Shown: piece after piece, positions 52,527 through 63,882 of the stretch
Numbering within the stretch: position 1 is the first letter of the stretch
How the letters are laid out: each line of letters starts with the position of its first letter
Assembly (NCBI RefSeq): GCF_000372725.1
Contig: NW_005201912.1
Coordinates: 377,711-441,710 of the forward strand
DNA from: Emiliania huxleyi CCMP1516
Lineage: Eukaryota; Haptophyta; Isochrysidales; Noelaerhabdaceae
Length of the DNA stretch: 64,000 bases
Direction: 5' to 3'
Notes under the pieces: model-generated
Seen by the model: the letters and a program-made list of their open reading frames with translations, nothing else
What the model was told of the DNA's origin: nothing
Databases searched by the model: none
Translations under genes and position numbers: made by a program

Positions 52527-52859
52527 CCTGCTGCGCGGCGGCCCCGGCAGGACGCTTAGCCCCAACCGGGGGGGGGGGGCGCGGCGGGCGCTGAAGGCGT
52601 GAAAAAGAATTTCAGTTGGCTTCAAAAAAGATTTTACACCGCGGCCTCCTCCTGCTGCTCGTCATCCTCCGCCTCGAGGGCGTCCGCCAGCGCGCTGCGC
52701 CGCACACCCCGGCGCACAGGAGGCGGCGCCGGCCGCACCTCGGCCGCCTCGGCGGCGCCCGCGGCACGGGCGCCATGCTCGCTGTCCGCGCGGTCCATCG
52801 CCGCATCCCCATCCCCGTCTGTGGCAGCGCCGCCTGCGCCCGCGCCGGCCTGCTCTGGG

Positions 52860-55800
52860 ACGGCGTTGAAAAAGAATCTGAATTACATTCGAAAAAAGAT
52901 TGGGTCAAGCAACTCGACGACGCGACGCGGGCGCGGCTCGCCATCAAGGACGCAGACGAGGTGGTCCGGGCGGCGGAGGCAGCGCTCGACGACCTCGCCT
53001 TCCTGCGGACCCACCACGGCGAGGTGCTGACAGTCGTCGACGGCAGCCTGGACCGCTTCGCCGTCCGCCTCGGCTTCACGCAAGGCGGCCTCTTCTCCAT
53101 GCTGAGCTTCTGCATCGCCGTCTGCTTCCTCGTCCTTAAGCCGCTCAAGGAGAGGTACCCGGAGGTTGTACCGAAGTGCATCGCCGACGACGCCCACGCG
53201 CCGACCGTCGTCCGCGAGGCCGCCGACATCGAACGGGCGGCGGAGTGGTGCACCGCCTACGTCAAGCTCTCGGAGCGAGAGCTCAACCTCTCCGCGAACG
53301 CGCGCAAGTTCAAGATCCTGCAGTCACGGAAGTGGCAGGACACGGAGCTTGACGTGGCGCGCTTCATCAAGCTCTTCCCGTCACAGATGCACGAGGGGAA
53401 GCGCAAGTGGCCGACGGTGTTGCGCGACGCGCTCCGAGTCAACGGCGTCGGCGTGGGCTTCGACGCGGCAGCGCGCGCCGGCATCGCCATGGACAAGGTG
53501 CGGGCGCAAGAGGTCAAGCTGAGGGTGCTCGAGAAGCTCACGCCGGCGCTCGGGCGGCAGACGGCCGAGCTCCTCGGACGCTTCACCCTCAAGGCGGCAA
53601 CCGCCCTCAACCACGTCGCCCGTGGCTGCGAGCCCTCGGTCACACGCGAGCCGCTCGAGTACGCGGGCGAGACGCAAGCGCAGCTCTTCCGCACGCTCAC
53701 CGCCACCAGCCCCTCCGAGATCCGTGACGTGCAGCACGACGCCAACCCCGACGGCCCGACGGAGCGGCGGTGCGAGGAGGCGATGTGGGCGATCGTGTTG
53801 TAGAAGTTCTCCTTGTCGCCCGAGATGGTCGCGTTCTCCGGCTTCGTGCCGTGCCATCCCGCGACGGTGTGGGCGTACAGGTGAGTGCCGTTCTTGGAGA
53901 ACGCGTAGTTCTTCGGGAAGTTGACAGGCACACGGGCGCGCTCCTCCGCAGCCTCGGCCGCCTCGAGGTCGGCGAGGGCGGCCGTCGCCTCGGCCGAGCC
54001 GTGTCCGTGCGTGATGCACCTCGAAGTGTACGCGGCTTCCGCAGTGGCGGTGGTGACGGTGGCGTCCTCGAGTGCCTCCGCCCTGGCCTTGGCAACCTCA
54101 GGCAGCTGTGTGGTACAGAACTGCTCCGCCCAGTCGCGCTCCTGGAGCGCGATGCACCGTTCGGCTGAGCGCGTGAAGATGCTGCAGAGCCCGAGGGGCC
54201 GGCAGCTGACGCCATCGTCCTTCCAGAGGCAGACGGCGTTGAGGTCGTCCTCAAGCCGCTTGAGACGCTCGTGCATGACACCCCAGCCAACGGAGGTGCA
54301 GAAGTTGAAGAGGCAGTCCGCCCCGTCGGTCGACTCGGTGATGATGCGGACGAGCTCGTAGTCGACTTGGGTCGGGCCGCCCTTGCGGGCGCGAGGCAAA
54401 GACTTTGCGAACTTGTTGAAGAACTTCCTCTTCAGTTCATAGCGCGCGACGCCCGGTTCGTCGGCGGTGACACTGGCAGGCGGGGCCCGCGCTTGCGGCG
54501 TCTTGCCGAGGTAGTTGGCGACGACCTTGGGGTCGCGGCCGTCGGCGGGCGCGGAGGGCGAGAAGGCCGCCCACGCCTTGCCGAACTCGCCCCGGTTCGC
54601 GTAGTAGTGGGCCCTCTTGACCATCTGTTCCATGGAAGGCTGCGAGGGGCCCGGCGAGTCGGCGGCGTCGCCCTGCTCCAGTGGGGTGGGCGGGACGGAG
54701 GCGGAGAGTGCCAGCTCTTTCCAGAGGGCCAGGAAGCCGTCGGGCGAGTGGGCGATGGTTGCGGCGCGCTCGACCATCTGGTCGGTCGTGTAGCGCGGCG
54801 AGCCGCTCGGCCGGCAGGTGACGAGGATCGTCGACGCGACGACGAAGATGGCACCTCGGGCGCCGTCTTCGGTGCCGGGCGCGTTGGGGTTGCCGCCGAA
54901 GGCCTTCATCCCGAACTCGAGCACTGAGCGGATCTTTGCACGGTACTCCTTGTTGTCGGGGAAGTCCTGGCTCTGCAGGTGGAGACGCTTGAGGCACTCG
55001 ATCGAGACGCTGTCGCAGATGGAGAGATCGTAGTCTGCGGCGGGCGTAGTGTTGAGATTGATCGTGTCGGCCACCCCCGAGGGGGAGTTCCAAGCGAGCG
55101 AGACGCCGGTGGCGTTGCGGAGGGCGGCAACAGCAGCTGCAGAGGACGCAGCGGCGCCCGGGACGGCGGGCGCCCACGCGAGCCGCCGGGTGCGAGTGGC
55201 AGCCGAGACGCCACGGTTGTCAGCGTGGGTCAGGTTGGCGCCCGGTGTGCCCGGCGCCGCGTGCTGCAGTGCCTTGGCGATGGCGTCGGTGCACTCGGCC
55301 TTCGGCGTGATCTTCTCCTTGTGGGCTTTGTGCAGCGGGTCGTTGCGAGACGAGAGGTGGTTGAAGAACATGCTCGTCCCGTTGCCACCAGAGCCATCCG
55401 GAAGTTTGTTGGGGATGAGGCAGCAAATCTGGGCGCAGCACTCGCACTTGGTGAGCCCACTGGAGGCGAGGTCCACGGGCGTGTAGTTGTGCGTCTTGAA
55501 GTGCGTGCAGAGCGACTTGGCTGTCTTGAAGTCTCGGGCGCAGATGGAGCAAGAGAAGGTTTGGCGAGGTGGGTTGGTGTTGGAGCTGCTGGCGGCTTGC
55601 GATCCCCCCGCCTGCTCCGCCACGTTCCCCTCCTCGCTCTCTCCTCCGACGTCCTCGTCGGACGATTCCTCGTCGCTGTCGTGGCCACTGTAAGACGGCG
55701 GGGGCTTGCCTCCATCTCGGCGCTTGAGGCGCTGGGAGATGGGCCCCTCGTCGATGTCGAAGTCGCCCTCCGAGGTGGACTCACCCGTCGTGGTGTCGAC

Positions 55801-58401
55801 ATGCTCTGGAGGCGCAGGAAGGGCGTCTAGGAAGGCCGCACCGGCGTCTGCCGGATCGGCGTCGGCGCCGTCGTCCGCCGGGGCGATGGCGGGTTCGTGG
55901 TCGTCGCCCGTGCCCTGCTCGCCGTCGTCGGACGCCTGTCCTTGCGGTGGCGGCGGTGGCGATGGCGGCGGCGAGATCGAGCCACCTGGATCCGGTCTGG
56001 ACTCGGGCGGCGGCGGCGGTGGTGGCGAGTCTGCGGCGTTGAGCTCTAGTACTTCGCGCTCGGCGTCGGCGAGGCGTTGTCCGGCGGCGAGGGCTTCGTC
56101 GTCGGTCGTCGCCTCGTCGAGGGCAGACGATGCGTTGTGCTTCTTAGCAAGGGCTTCCTCCTCCGCCGCCTTGTCGAGGGCAGTCGATGCGGCGCGCTTC
56201 TTGTCACGCTTCTTGCCAGCGGTGGCGTCGGCGTGGGACAAAGGGTCCGACGTGCCGTCGTGGTGTGTCTTCAGCACCTTGGACGAGCCCTTGGGATCGC
56301 CCGCACCTCCGAAGGTCGTCCGCGCTTTGCCGCTGGGCGGGGAGGCGTCGCCCTTGGCAGCAGCGTCCGCGAGTGGTGAGCGAGGGCGGACGAGCGAGCC
56401 AGATTCTTGTGTCGGCGCCGGGCGGACGACGCCGAAGTAAGTCGGGGCGAAGAGGTTGGCCGGGAACGCGTCGCCGCCGGGGGGTGGCGGTGGGGAAGGC
56501 GGCGCTGGCGGCGGCGGCGAGGGAGGAGGAGGGGGCGGCGAGGGGGGCGGTGGTGGCGGCGGTGGCGGTGGCGACGACGGTGGCACCGGCGGCGGCGACG
56601 GCGGGGCCGATGCTGTCTGGCAGTCGAGAGGCGGTTCGAACCGGCGCTTGCGCCTCGGCGGCCGGTCGATGGGGGAGGATGTCGATGGATCGAGCTCTTC
56701 GATGCTGGCGCCGTCGCCGGGCGAGGTCGAGGGCGATGCAGCCGACGATGACGCAGTGGCGCCGTTGCCGGTTGCCGTCGAGGACGACGCAGCAGATGAC
56801 GACGCAGCGGCGCCGTTGCCGTTGCCTGGCTGGGCGTAGGTGGTGACCGTGCCGGGGCTCAGGACGACAGGTTGGAGAAGGACGCCGGGATGGGCTGGCG
56901 TCGCCTCCCCTTCAAACGGGTACCAGAAGTCGAGTAGGATCTGGGTCGAGGTCGGGATTGGGTAGTGCACGTTGATGTGGGCGAGCGCCTCTTGGATGTC
57001 GCGGTACTTCTTGTGGCGCGCCCTCGAGCCCCCGACGGCGCCGTGCGCTGCGCAGAGGTCCCACGTGGAAAAGACGCCCCAACCAGACCCTGGAACGTAG
57101 AGCGCGTAGTACCAAGGCTTGGGCGCGGCGGAGACGCTGTGTAAAATGAACAGGGAAGCGAAAATGCCGTTTTTGGTGTAAGCCGCCATGAGGCCGGCGA
57201 GTAAGAGATCTCCCGGGAGCTTTGCCATCACCAGTCCCAGCGGGTCGGAGAGGTCCCAGAGGCCGCCCGCCGACGAGGTGTCGCGCGAGAAGAGACTGGT
57301 GATGGTCTCGTTTGCGGGCGTGCCGCCAACGAAGATGTCCATGTCGGAGTTGTTGGGGACGGGCGACGCCAGAACGGCGCCTCCTCGTCCTGGTGCTCGA
57401 CTGCCTTCGGTACCGGTCGGCCCGGGTCCCGGCAGGAGCGAGTCGTCGGACGGGTAGAAGATGCGCTCGGAGTCAATGAACTTGTACAACTCGTGGCTCC
57501 GAGAGGGCCGCACCTCGCACAGCCCAACCAGGCCCCCGCCCAGCGGGGTAGTTTCCTGGCTACTGGTCGGGCTGTGGTCGGTGCGGTTGGCTCCGGCTCT
57601 GCCAGTCGTCGAGGGCAATGGGCAAGACGGTTGTGCCGCCCCCGCCCCCTCATCCGAGGGGACCCCACCGGCGTTGTGGACACTGTGAGGGACAGGCTGC
57701 CTTGTGGCTGCCTTTGGTCCAGCACAGAGCCATTCTGCACGGTGCCAGGTGGGTGGGACGGTCGAGGTAGTCGGCGCCGGACCTGTGCAGCGGGTAGAAA
57801 ACACGCTAGACACGCTAGGCACACTAGACTCGTCACGCGACACAGACACAAAAGACAGGACACGAGACGAGGTAGCCTTGGCAGCAGCCGTGGCAGCAGC
57901 CGTGGCGGCAGCCGTGGCGGAAGCCGTGGCGGAAGCCGTGGCGACAGCCGTGGCGGAAGCCGTGGCGGAAGCCGTGGCGGGAGCCGTGGCGGGAGCCGTG
58001 GCGGAAGCCGTGGCGGGAGCCGTGGCGGAAGCCGTGGCGGAAGCCGTGGCGGAAGCCGTGGCGGAAGCCGTGGCGGAAGCCGTGGCGGAAGCCGTGGCGG
58101 AAGCCGTGGCGGAAGCCGAGGCGGCAGCCGAGGCTGGCTCGGGAGCCGCGTCGGCAGCCGTCGGGTGCTCGACGATAGCTTGGACCGGCTCGACCGCGCT
58201 GCAGATGTTTGAAGCGGGTCGAGCTGGCAGCTCTTGGAGCGTCGAGCCGAGGAGTGGGTGTCGGACAGCGCCGACGTGGGACTCCGCTGTCGCGGCGTCC
58301 ACGGGGCGCAGAGCACGCGTGCTCTGCGCGAGTGCGAGCGCAGGATCGCTCAGGATCAGCAGCACGGCGGCCGCGAGCCGAAGAGGCCCGACAGCCGACA
58401 T
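52860..58401. mobile_element. Large reverse-transcriptase element (probably non-LTR), rearranged
   Basis: The minus-strand part from ATG 58399-58401 to ~53.8 kb is one open frame of about 1530 codons. In order it has a hydrophobic start, a Ala/Thr repeat, a viroplasmin/RNase H1 N-terminal-type module (PKPWYYALYVPGSGWGVFST, ~residue 430), Pro-rich linkers, a C2H2 zinc finger (CSICARDFKTAKSLCTHFKT, ~950) and the first part of a reverse transcriptase (DDGVSCRPLGLCSIFTRSAE, ~1395). Later reverse-transcriptase blocks (GFTQGGLFSML, ADDAHAP) lie on the plus strand at ~52.9-53.8 kb, so the two parts face each other. The family is likely a zinc-finger non-LTR retrotransposon. It is not whole: at least one large rearrangement. 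No LTRs were seen. The long open frame suggests a young copy. Confidence 0.65.
57885..58133. repeat. 12-bp tandem repeat (GCCGTGGCGGAA) inside the retroelement
   Basis: About 20 units, encoding an Ala-Thr/Ser-Ala-Thr repeat on the minus strand near the N-terminus of the element's protein. Confidence 0.95.
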
Positions 58402-58804
58402 GCCAGCTGCAGTAAGGAGTTTGTTGTTGTTTGTTTGTTGTTAGGGTCATTGGCTTGCACACTTTTTGACTGTACGTACTTTTAGCTTACTGGGAGAAAA
58501 GAGACTCTAGAAAAGAGACTCTCTCTCTCTCTCTCTTGACTGTACGTGGCTCTTACCTACATTCCCGGAGGAGGACTGCAACAGGGTTTGCGATGAGGCG
58601 CGACCCGAAGGGTTTCTCGCGGAGGTATAAAGTGCACCACTGAACGCCGAAGCGCAAGCACTTGGAGCAAGAACACTACGCCCTGGGTTTTTCATGTGCA
58701 GGCGGGTTTTTTTGTTTTTTTTTTTGAGCTTAGCCTTAAAGAAAGAAAGAAAGAAAACATACAACCCAAGGGAGGGATGGAGAACGGCACGCCGCCACCA
58801 CACA
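58402..58804. other. Spacer left of the inverted-repeat element
   Basis: Includes a short CT run (58518-58537), GACTGTACGT twice (58468, 58538) and a T-rich run. CGCAAGCACTTGGAGCAAG (58651-58669) recalls the R1 repeat end. No gene. Confidence 0.5.
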
Positions 58805-59602
58805 GCGAGCCGTCTTCTTACCAGGTTGCAACCCTAGTCTCGCACTGTGCTGTGAACAGAGCACCAACCAACAGCTCTCAGGACCCCCCGGTGCTGGGGT
58901 GCTGCCAGCAACCAACCAACTCGCCGGCGAGCGGAGCGAGCCGAAGAGCTGGGGCCAAATTGGCGCTGTGAACGTCGTTTGAACCGATTTTCGGCGGGCA
59001 CGTCGCACCTACGTGGCGGGCCGCCAGGGGCCCGGCAGCAGGGCGCCCCCGCGCGGATGCCGACGAGGATCACGGTGCGCTATCTGGGCTCGGAGCTCGG
59101 CAAAAAGGTCGCGCTACCCGACACCAAGATGCAAGAAGGAGTTGCTCGAGCTGGCCTGATGAGGTGCTCCGCGTACGAGGCAAGCGTCATCCGCTCTCCG
59201 CCCCTTGCAGCTCGTAGCTCACTGGGGAGGGAGTGCGGAAGCTCCGCGCGGCTGAAGTGCCACGCCTGCCCGCCGGGACCGCGTGCAGGAAGCTGCATCG
59301 CCAGCGCCGTCGCAGCATCGAGCGGCGCGTCCTCCCCAACCAGCACCAGCGGCGTGTATAGCACCATAGGTCGTCGGCTTTGCCGACGGGCGACGTGGAC
59401 GGACACAGACAGGCAGGGACGGGCGAAACACGTACCCGAACAAGCATGACCAGCGAACGGGGCATTGCACTACATAGTGCGGGACCTGGGGCAGCAACCA
59501 ACAACCTGGATGGGGACGGGGTGCTGCGCAACCGACGCCAACCAGCAGCGTTCACAGCACAGTGCGAGACTAGGGTTGCAACCTGGTAAGAAGACGGCTC
59601 GC
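58805..59602. mobile_element. 798-bp element with 53-bp near-perfect terminal inverted repeats
   Basis: 58805-58857 (GCGAGCCGTCTTCTTACCAG ... TGTGCTGTGAAC) is the reverse complement of 59550-59602. Sub-terminal GGTTGGTTG-type and GGGGTGCTG motifs are also partly mirrored. The inside has open frames on both strands (for example MPTRITVRYLGSELGKKVAL at 59057 +, and a minus frame with APLDAATALAMQLPARG) with no transposase motif. This fits a non-autonomous DNA transposon, possibly with captured host sequence. No clear target duplication was found. Confidence 0.8.
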
Positions 59603-59848
59603 AGGGATTTTTTAAGGAGAGGAGTGTGATGCGCTAGCCGTCGCCCACCCTGGGGAGTCAGTCTGCCTCTTCGTATCTCTTTTCGCAGTCTCTCGCCGCT
59701 TCTCGCTGCAACCTTCATGCCACCTCGCGGCCGTCCCACTCTCGCCGTTCTCTCCCTTGTCACTTCCTCCTCTGTCGCGTCGTTAGCCTTCGATGTTATG
59801 AAACAACAATCGCGATTTTTTTTCAGGCGCATAACATGTTTGACGAGT
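59603..59848 (+). repeat. Dispersed segment upstream of the transporter gene
   Basis: 59690-59810 (CAGTCTCTCGCC ... CTTCATGCCACCTCG ... CCTTCGATGTTATGAAACAA) shares long stretches with 22690-22800 and 31512-31531, so it is a repeat or common upstream element rather than coding. It nonetheless stays open in frame with the transporter. Confidence 0.6.
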
Positions 59849-60859
59849 ATGGGATCGCCGCCACCCACATTGCAGGAGACGCAGGAGTTGCTTGTCGTCG
59901 GGAAGGACCGTGGCCCCACCCTTCTCTCAAGGCACGGGGTTCCGCTCGCCGCTGCGATCGCGTATGGTACTGCATCGGTGGTCGCGACGCTCAGCAACAA
60001 GGCGTTGCTCTCGTCATGGCAGTTTGACTGCATATTCTCTCTCCTCCTCCTGCAGAATGCGCTCACCGCGCTGCTTCTTCATCTAGCCGCACAGACGCGC
60101 TACCGCCAGCCGCTGCGGCTCAACTTTGCCCTCGACGGCGAGAGTGCGTTCCGGCTGGTTGCACCTGTCAGCGTCCTCTCGCTGCTCAACGTGCTCTGCG
60201 GCATGTGGGCGCTGAAGCTTTCGTCCGTGCCGATCTATCAGACGCTTAAGCGCATGTCGCCCCTGCCGGCCATGCTGCTGGATGCCCTGTTGCGCCGCAA
60301 GGCCTTCAGCTTGCGGATCCGCGTGTCCGTCCTCACCGTGTGTGCGGGCGCCTTTGTCGCTGGCTGCGGCGACCTCGACCGCAACGTGCTCGGCTACCTC
60401 CTCGCGGCGGCGTCGTGCGTGCTGCAGGCCCTCTACCTCGTCCTCGCAGCTCGCGCTGACGACGAGCTCGCCCTGGGTGCCCAGGGGCTGCTCTACTACT
60501 CCTCGCTCCTCGCCCTGCCGCTTCTCGTCGCGCCGGCCGTGCTCCTCGGCGAGGCCTCGAGGCTGGCTGCGTACGACCACTGGCGCGAGCCTGCCTTTGG
60601 CGCGACGCTCGCCCTCACGCTGGCCATCGGCGCGTCGCTCCAGCTGCTGCTCTTTTGGTGCACGCTTGTGACGAGCGCCGTGACCACGCTCATCGTCGGC
60701 AACCTGAAGGCTGTCACGACGACGCTGCTCGGCTTCTGGCTCTTCGGGCGCGTGCGGCTGCAGTGGTTTGGGCTCGCAGGCGTCCTCATCAACACGCTCG
60801 GCGGCATCATGTACTCTGTCTTCAAGTTCCGAGAGTCGAACAACAGCAGGGCGGGGTGA
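59849..60859 (+). CDS. Nucleotide-sugar / triose-phosphate-type transporter (DMT superfamily)
   Basis: Chosen start ATG 59849 (MGSPPPTLQETQELLVVGKD) gives 336 residues to TGA 60857-60859. The frame extends upstream to 59717, but that part is shared with other loci. About ten hydrophobic helices are visible. Family words: ATLSNKALLSSWQFDCIFSL (the NK motif), SLLNVLCGMWALKLSSVPIY-QTLKRMSPL, LLAAASCVLQALYLVLAARA, and the last-helix block VTSAVTTLIVGNLKAVTTTL with INTLGGIMYSVFKFRE, as in SLC35D/UDP-sugar and GDP-mannose carriers. It would exchange nucleotide sugars for the nucleoside monophosphate across the Golgi/ER membrane, feeding glycan synthesis; substrate not determinable. Confidence 0.8.
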   Translation: MGSPPPTLQETQELLVVGKDRGPTLLSRHGVPLAAAIAYGTASVVATLSNKALLSSWQFDCIFSLLLLQNALTALLLHLAAQTRYRQPLRLNFALDGESAFRLVAPVSVLSLLNVLCGMWALKLSSVPIYQTLKRMSPLPAMLLDALLRRKAFSLRIRVSVLTVCAGAFVAGCGDLDRNVLGYLLAAASCVLQALYLVLAARADDELALGAQGLLYYSSLLALPLLVAPAVLLGEASRLAAYDHWREPAFGATLALTLAIGASLQLLLFWCTLVTSAVTTLIVGNLKAVTTTLLGFWLFGRVRLQWFGLAGVLINTLGGIMYSVFKFRESNNSRAG

Positions 60860-61235
60860 GTACCCGCCTCGTTTTAAAAATGGCATACTACGTGTTTAAG
60901 TGTTCCCTCGAGCCGCCAGCCCTTCGAGGCCTCGTGCGCGCCCTGCTCGGGCCACTCGGGGAGCAGCGAGTACCGCCCGCCCGCCTTGCCTGGAGGGCGG
61001 CCCGTCCGGGCGGCAAACTGGAATGCACAGTTGCACGCGTGGCAGGCCGTGGGGCCTCACGAGGAACTCCCTCTCCCTCCCGCCCGTGAATAGAGCGCTA
61101 ACGGACAATCACAACAAACTCGCCTGGTGGACCACGCCCTCTGCGCGGTTTCAAAACCTTTGTGTTATTTTTGCATGTACATGTGTGGGTGGTGGTAAGG
61201 TAAGGTAAGGTAAGGTAAAATTCTCCCCTCTCGCC
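60860..61235. other. Spacer between convergent genes
   Basis: Contains a five-unit GGTAA array (61195-61217). No gene recognised. Confidence 0.6.
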
Positions 61236-63011
61236 TCAGCACAGCTTCACACCTACGGCCAGGCCAATCTGCCACAACGGTGGCAGTGGTGGCGGGTGAG
61301 GCAGGAGGAAGCTCGCGGACTGGAACCTATACGGAGGGCGATACGCGAACCTACTGTTTTGCCCCGGGACAAGTGCAGCCTCGCGCGAAAGGCAGAAGTT
61401 GTTCGGGGCAACAGGCGCTCCCGGAAGGCGCTGCCCGTAGGGAGATAGGTTTTCGAACACGCGCTCCCGGGTCTCGATGAAGTCGGGAGCCCACCAAGAG
61501 AACGGCCACAAGAGGGGGAAGAGGGGAAAGCAGACTAAGGACTTTTTGAGGGAGTTGGGTCCCGTCGCCTCCATCTTGAAGAGCATGCAGGCCGGGAGGA
61601 GGGGGAAGCAGCACCACACCCAGCAGCCCTCAATGTCCTTGGTCTGGATGAGGCCTGGCGGGTCTGCGAGAGACTTGCAGAAAGAGCAGGGGGAGGAGAG
61701 AAGCCCCGCCGCCTTCTCCTTGGCCGCCCTCGCCTCCGCCGCCGCCGCCGCCTTCGCCGCCCTCGCCCTCTTCTCGGCCGCCCTCGCCTCCGCCTCCGCC
61801 TTCCGCGCCTCCTCCACGATGCGCCGCCCCTCCTCCCGCTCCATCACCATCGGCATCACCCCGTGTGCAACCGCCTGCGCGTGCTTCTCCTTGGCCGCGC
61901 GCGCGGCCGCCGCCTCGCTCTCCGCCTGCGTCGCCGCCCGTTTCACCGGGTTGCTGTCTCCGGCCTTCACGTCGTTCTTTCTCTCAAACGCATGCAGCGC
62001 TGCCTTGGCGTGCGCGGCTGCATCGGCGGTTGCCGCGACCTGCTGCTGCAGCTGCGAATCAATCGCCTCAAAAGCCGTCTGCACCGTCACGCCGAGCGAC
62101 TTGATCTTGGGCAGCTGCCCCCGCTTGTCGCTCGCGTTCGTCACTTGCACATCGGGGCTCGAAAGGAAGTCGTGCGCCTCCTGCGGGGTTTTGTTTGCCC
62201 AGGTGTCGGTGAGCGCCGACGTGAACTGCTCGCGCTGCGGCGCAGCATTCTGGATGCAGACGATGTGGTGGCGCGAATTTGCGGTGCCGACGGCCGATCT
62301 GAGGCCGTCGGGCGTCGCGAATTGCATGCTCAGCCACGCCTCGAACTGCGTCCAAAAGCGGGACAGGTACGAGAGGTCGAGGAGGATAAGGATGGTCGTG
62401 CCGAGGTAGAGCATGTTGACCTGCGGGCGAACGCACGCGACGGAGAGTGGATGAGTGGGGAGGATAGTGGTGTGGTGGCTCGTGGCAGGTGGGCGTGGGC
62501 GCTGACGAAGAATGTATCGATATGGCGCATGCTGGCCTGTGCGAGCATCCGCTTAAAGTCGTCCGTGTCCTGATCGGTGCGGCTGCCCTTGGGCTGGTCC
62601 TGCGGCATGCATGCGCCGTCGATCCACATGCGTTTGATCTTCCGGCCAGAGTCCGAATTGAGGAATTTCTTGATCGCCTTGAGCTGCTCGCCGTCGGGGT
62701 CGGGCTGCGGCGGGGCGAGCGCGGGGTGAAAGGGGTGAGCAGGGCGAGCGGGGTGAGAGAAGTGAGAGGCTCGCCTCGTCGGGCTGCATCCAGCGGTGGG
62801 AAATGGCCAGCGTCTCCTCCACGTAGGTGCCCTTGATGACCTCGGCGTAGGTGAGGACACACTCAACGAGTGCTTCGGGGTTCTTCGTGCGCAGCTCCTG
62901 AAGAAAGGGCAGCTTCTTGCCTTCAAAGTTGCGCACGAAGTTGGCGTCCAGCATGATGAACCGTTCACTCTCGGTGGAGTCGGACGGCGCGACCTGGGTG
63001 ATCTTGACCAT
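61236..63011 (-). CDS. HET-like domain protein with Ala/Glu coiled coil and hydrophobic Cys-rich C-terminus
   Basis: Three exons: 63011-62775, 62704-62507 and 62420-61236. Intron 1 (62774-62705, 70 bp) is GC-AG; intron 2 (62506-62421) is GT-AG. Both keep the frame, giving about 539 residues. LAISHRWMQPDE-PDPDGEQL, IKRMWIDGACMPQD and MLYLGTTILILLDLSYLSRF-WTQFEAWLSMQF resemble the HET core (AISYxW, WIDxxCIxQ). Then come a long Ala/Glu/Arg/Lys helix (EEARKAEAEARAAEKRARAA) and CSFCKSLADPPG with WVWCCFPLLPACMLFKM, which could sit in or on a membrane. HET domains in fungi act in non-self recognition; the algal role is unknown. Start MVKITQVAPSD is the first ATG after a spacer. Confidence 0.7.
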
Positions 63012-63882
63012 GCCTGCGTTTCGCCCCGAGCCAACTCCTGTGCCGGAACGTTATACCCGGGTATTTCTCTCTCTCTAAAATGAGACAACCCAAGGAACCG
63101 TTACGGAAAAGCATGCGCGACGCTGCCTCTTTGCGCCGCTCGCTCGCGGCGGCGGGAGACATGGCCGCCGAAGCGGCTCGCACTCGCTCGGCGGGCCTCC
63201 GTCCCACAGCCGCCCGGGCGTGCCAGGGGGCAGCCTGGCGCTGCGCTGCTCGCACGCTGCACTGCACAAAGCTGTGACAACAAGGGGAGGCTCCTGAGCT
63301 TCAGCGTTGAGCAGTGCAGCTGCGGGCGCTCGTGGGCGGCTGTGCAGTGGTGAGAATGCCTGGTTGGAGGCGAGCTGGCGCTGCGCCAGGGTGCGCAGCA
63401 TGCTCCCTTGCTCTGTCCTGAGGCATGCTGGTTGGCGCCCAACACAATGCCCTGGATGCATTGCTCCACGCCGTGCTGGCTGGTGCAGTACTGCCAGTGC
63501 GCCGACTGGCGCGCAGGGTGCGCGTCGCCGCGCGTGGCGCGGGAGGCGCGAGAGGCGCGGCTGTCGGTCAACCCCGCGGCGCAGGCGCGCCGCGGAAGCT
63601 GCTCGACAGGCGACTTCATTGCGAACGCCGTCGCCGTTACTCCAACTTTCCTTTGCCGATCAAAAGCGCCCGTCCTTTGCTTTTTAGCCGCCGAAATTTA
63701 GCTCGCTGTTTTTCTTTAATAGGCGTCTGCAACTTCCAAGCTGCGTATTCTTGTATTATCGTCGAGTAGTACAGGTACTCCGTGGGGGCAGTGTGTATTC
63801 TCGTAACATGCGCGTATTCTCGTATCACTGGCTCCGAGTAGAAAAAGAAACTAGAAAGAAAACATGTCGAGTCCGTGTCGAG
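63012..63882. other. Spacer at the right end
   Basis: Contains short repeats CGTATTCTCGTA/GTATTCTTGTATTATCGTC (63745-63825). No gene recognised on either strand. Confidence 0.4.

Noticed and set aside
52616-52860. Start of the plus-strand frame leading into the reverse-transcriptase part
   Set aside because: No ATG at the frame start and composition is Arg/Pro-rich; not claimed as coding.
52598-52905. Two similar AAAAAGAAT...AAAAAAGATT segments as ends of the retroelement
   Set aside because: They are direct, short and diverged, and only one lies near the element's edge; not enough to call terminal repeats.
61195-61217. GGTAA array as a telomere or splice-donor array
   Set aside because: Only five units, no link to an exon and unlike the TTAGGG repeats at 43 kb; reported only as a small repeat in the spacer.
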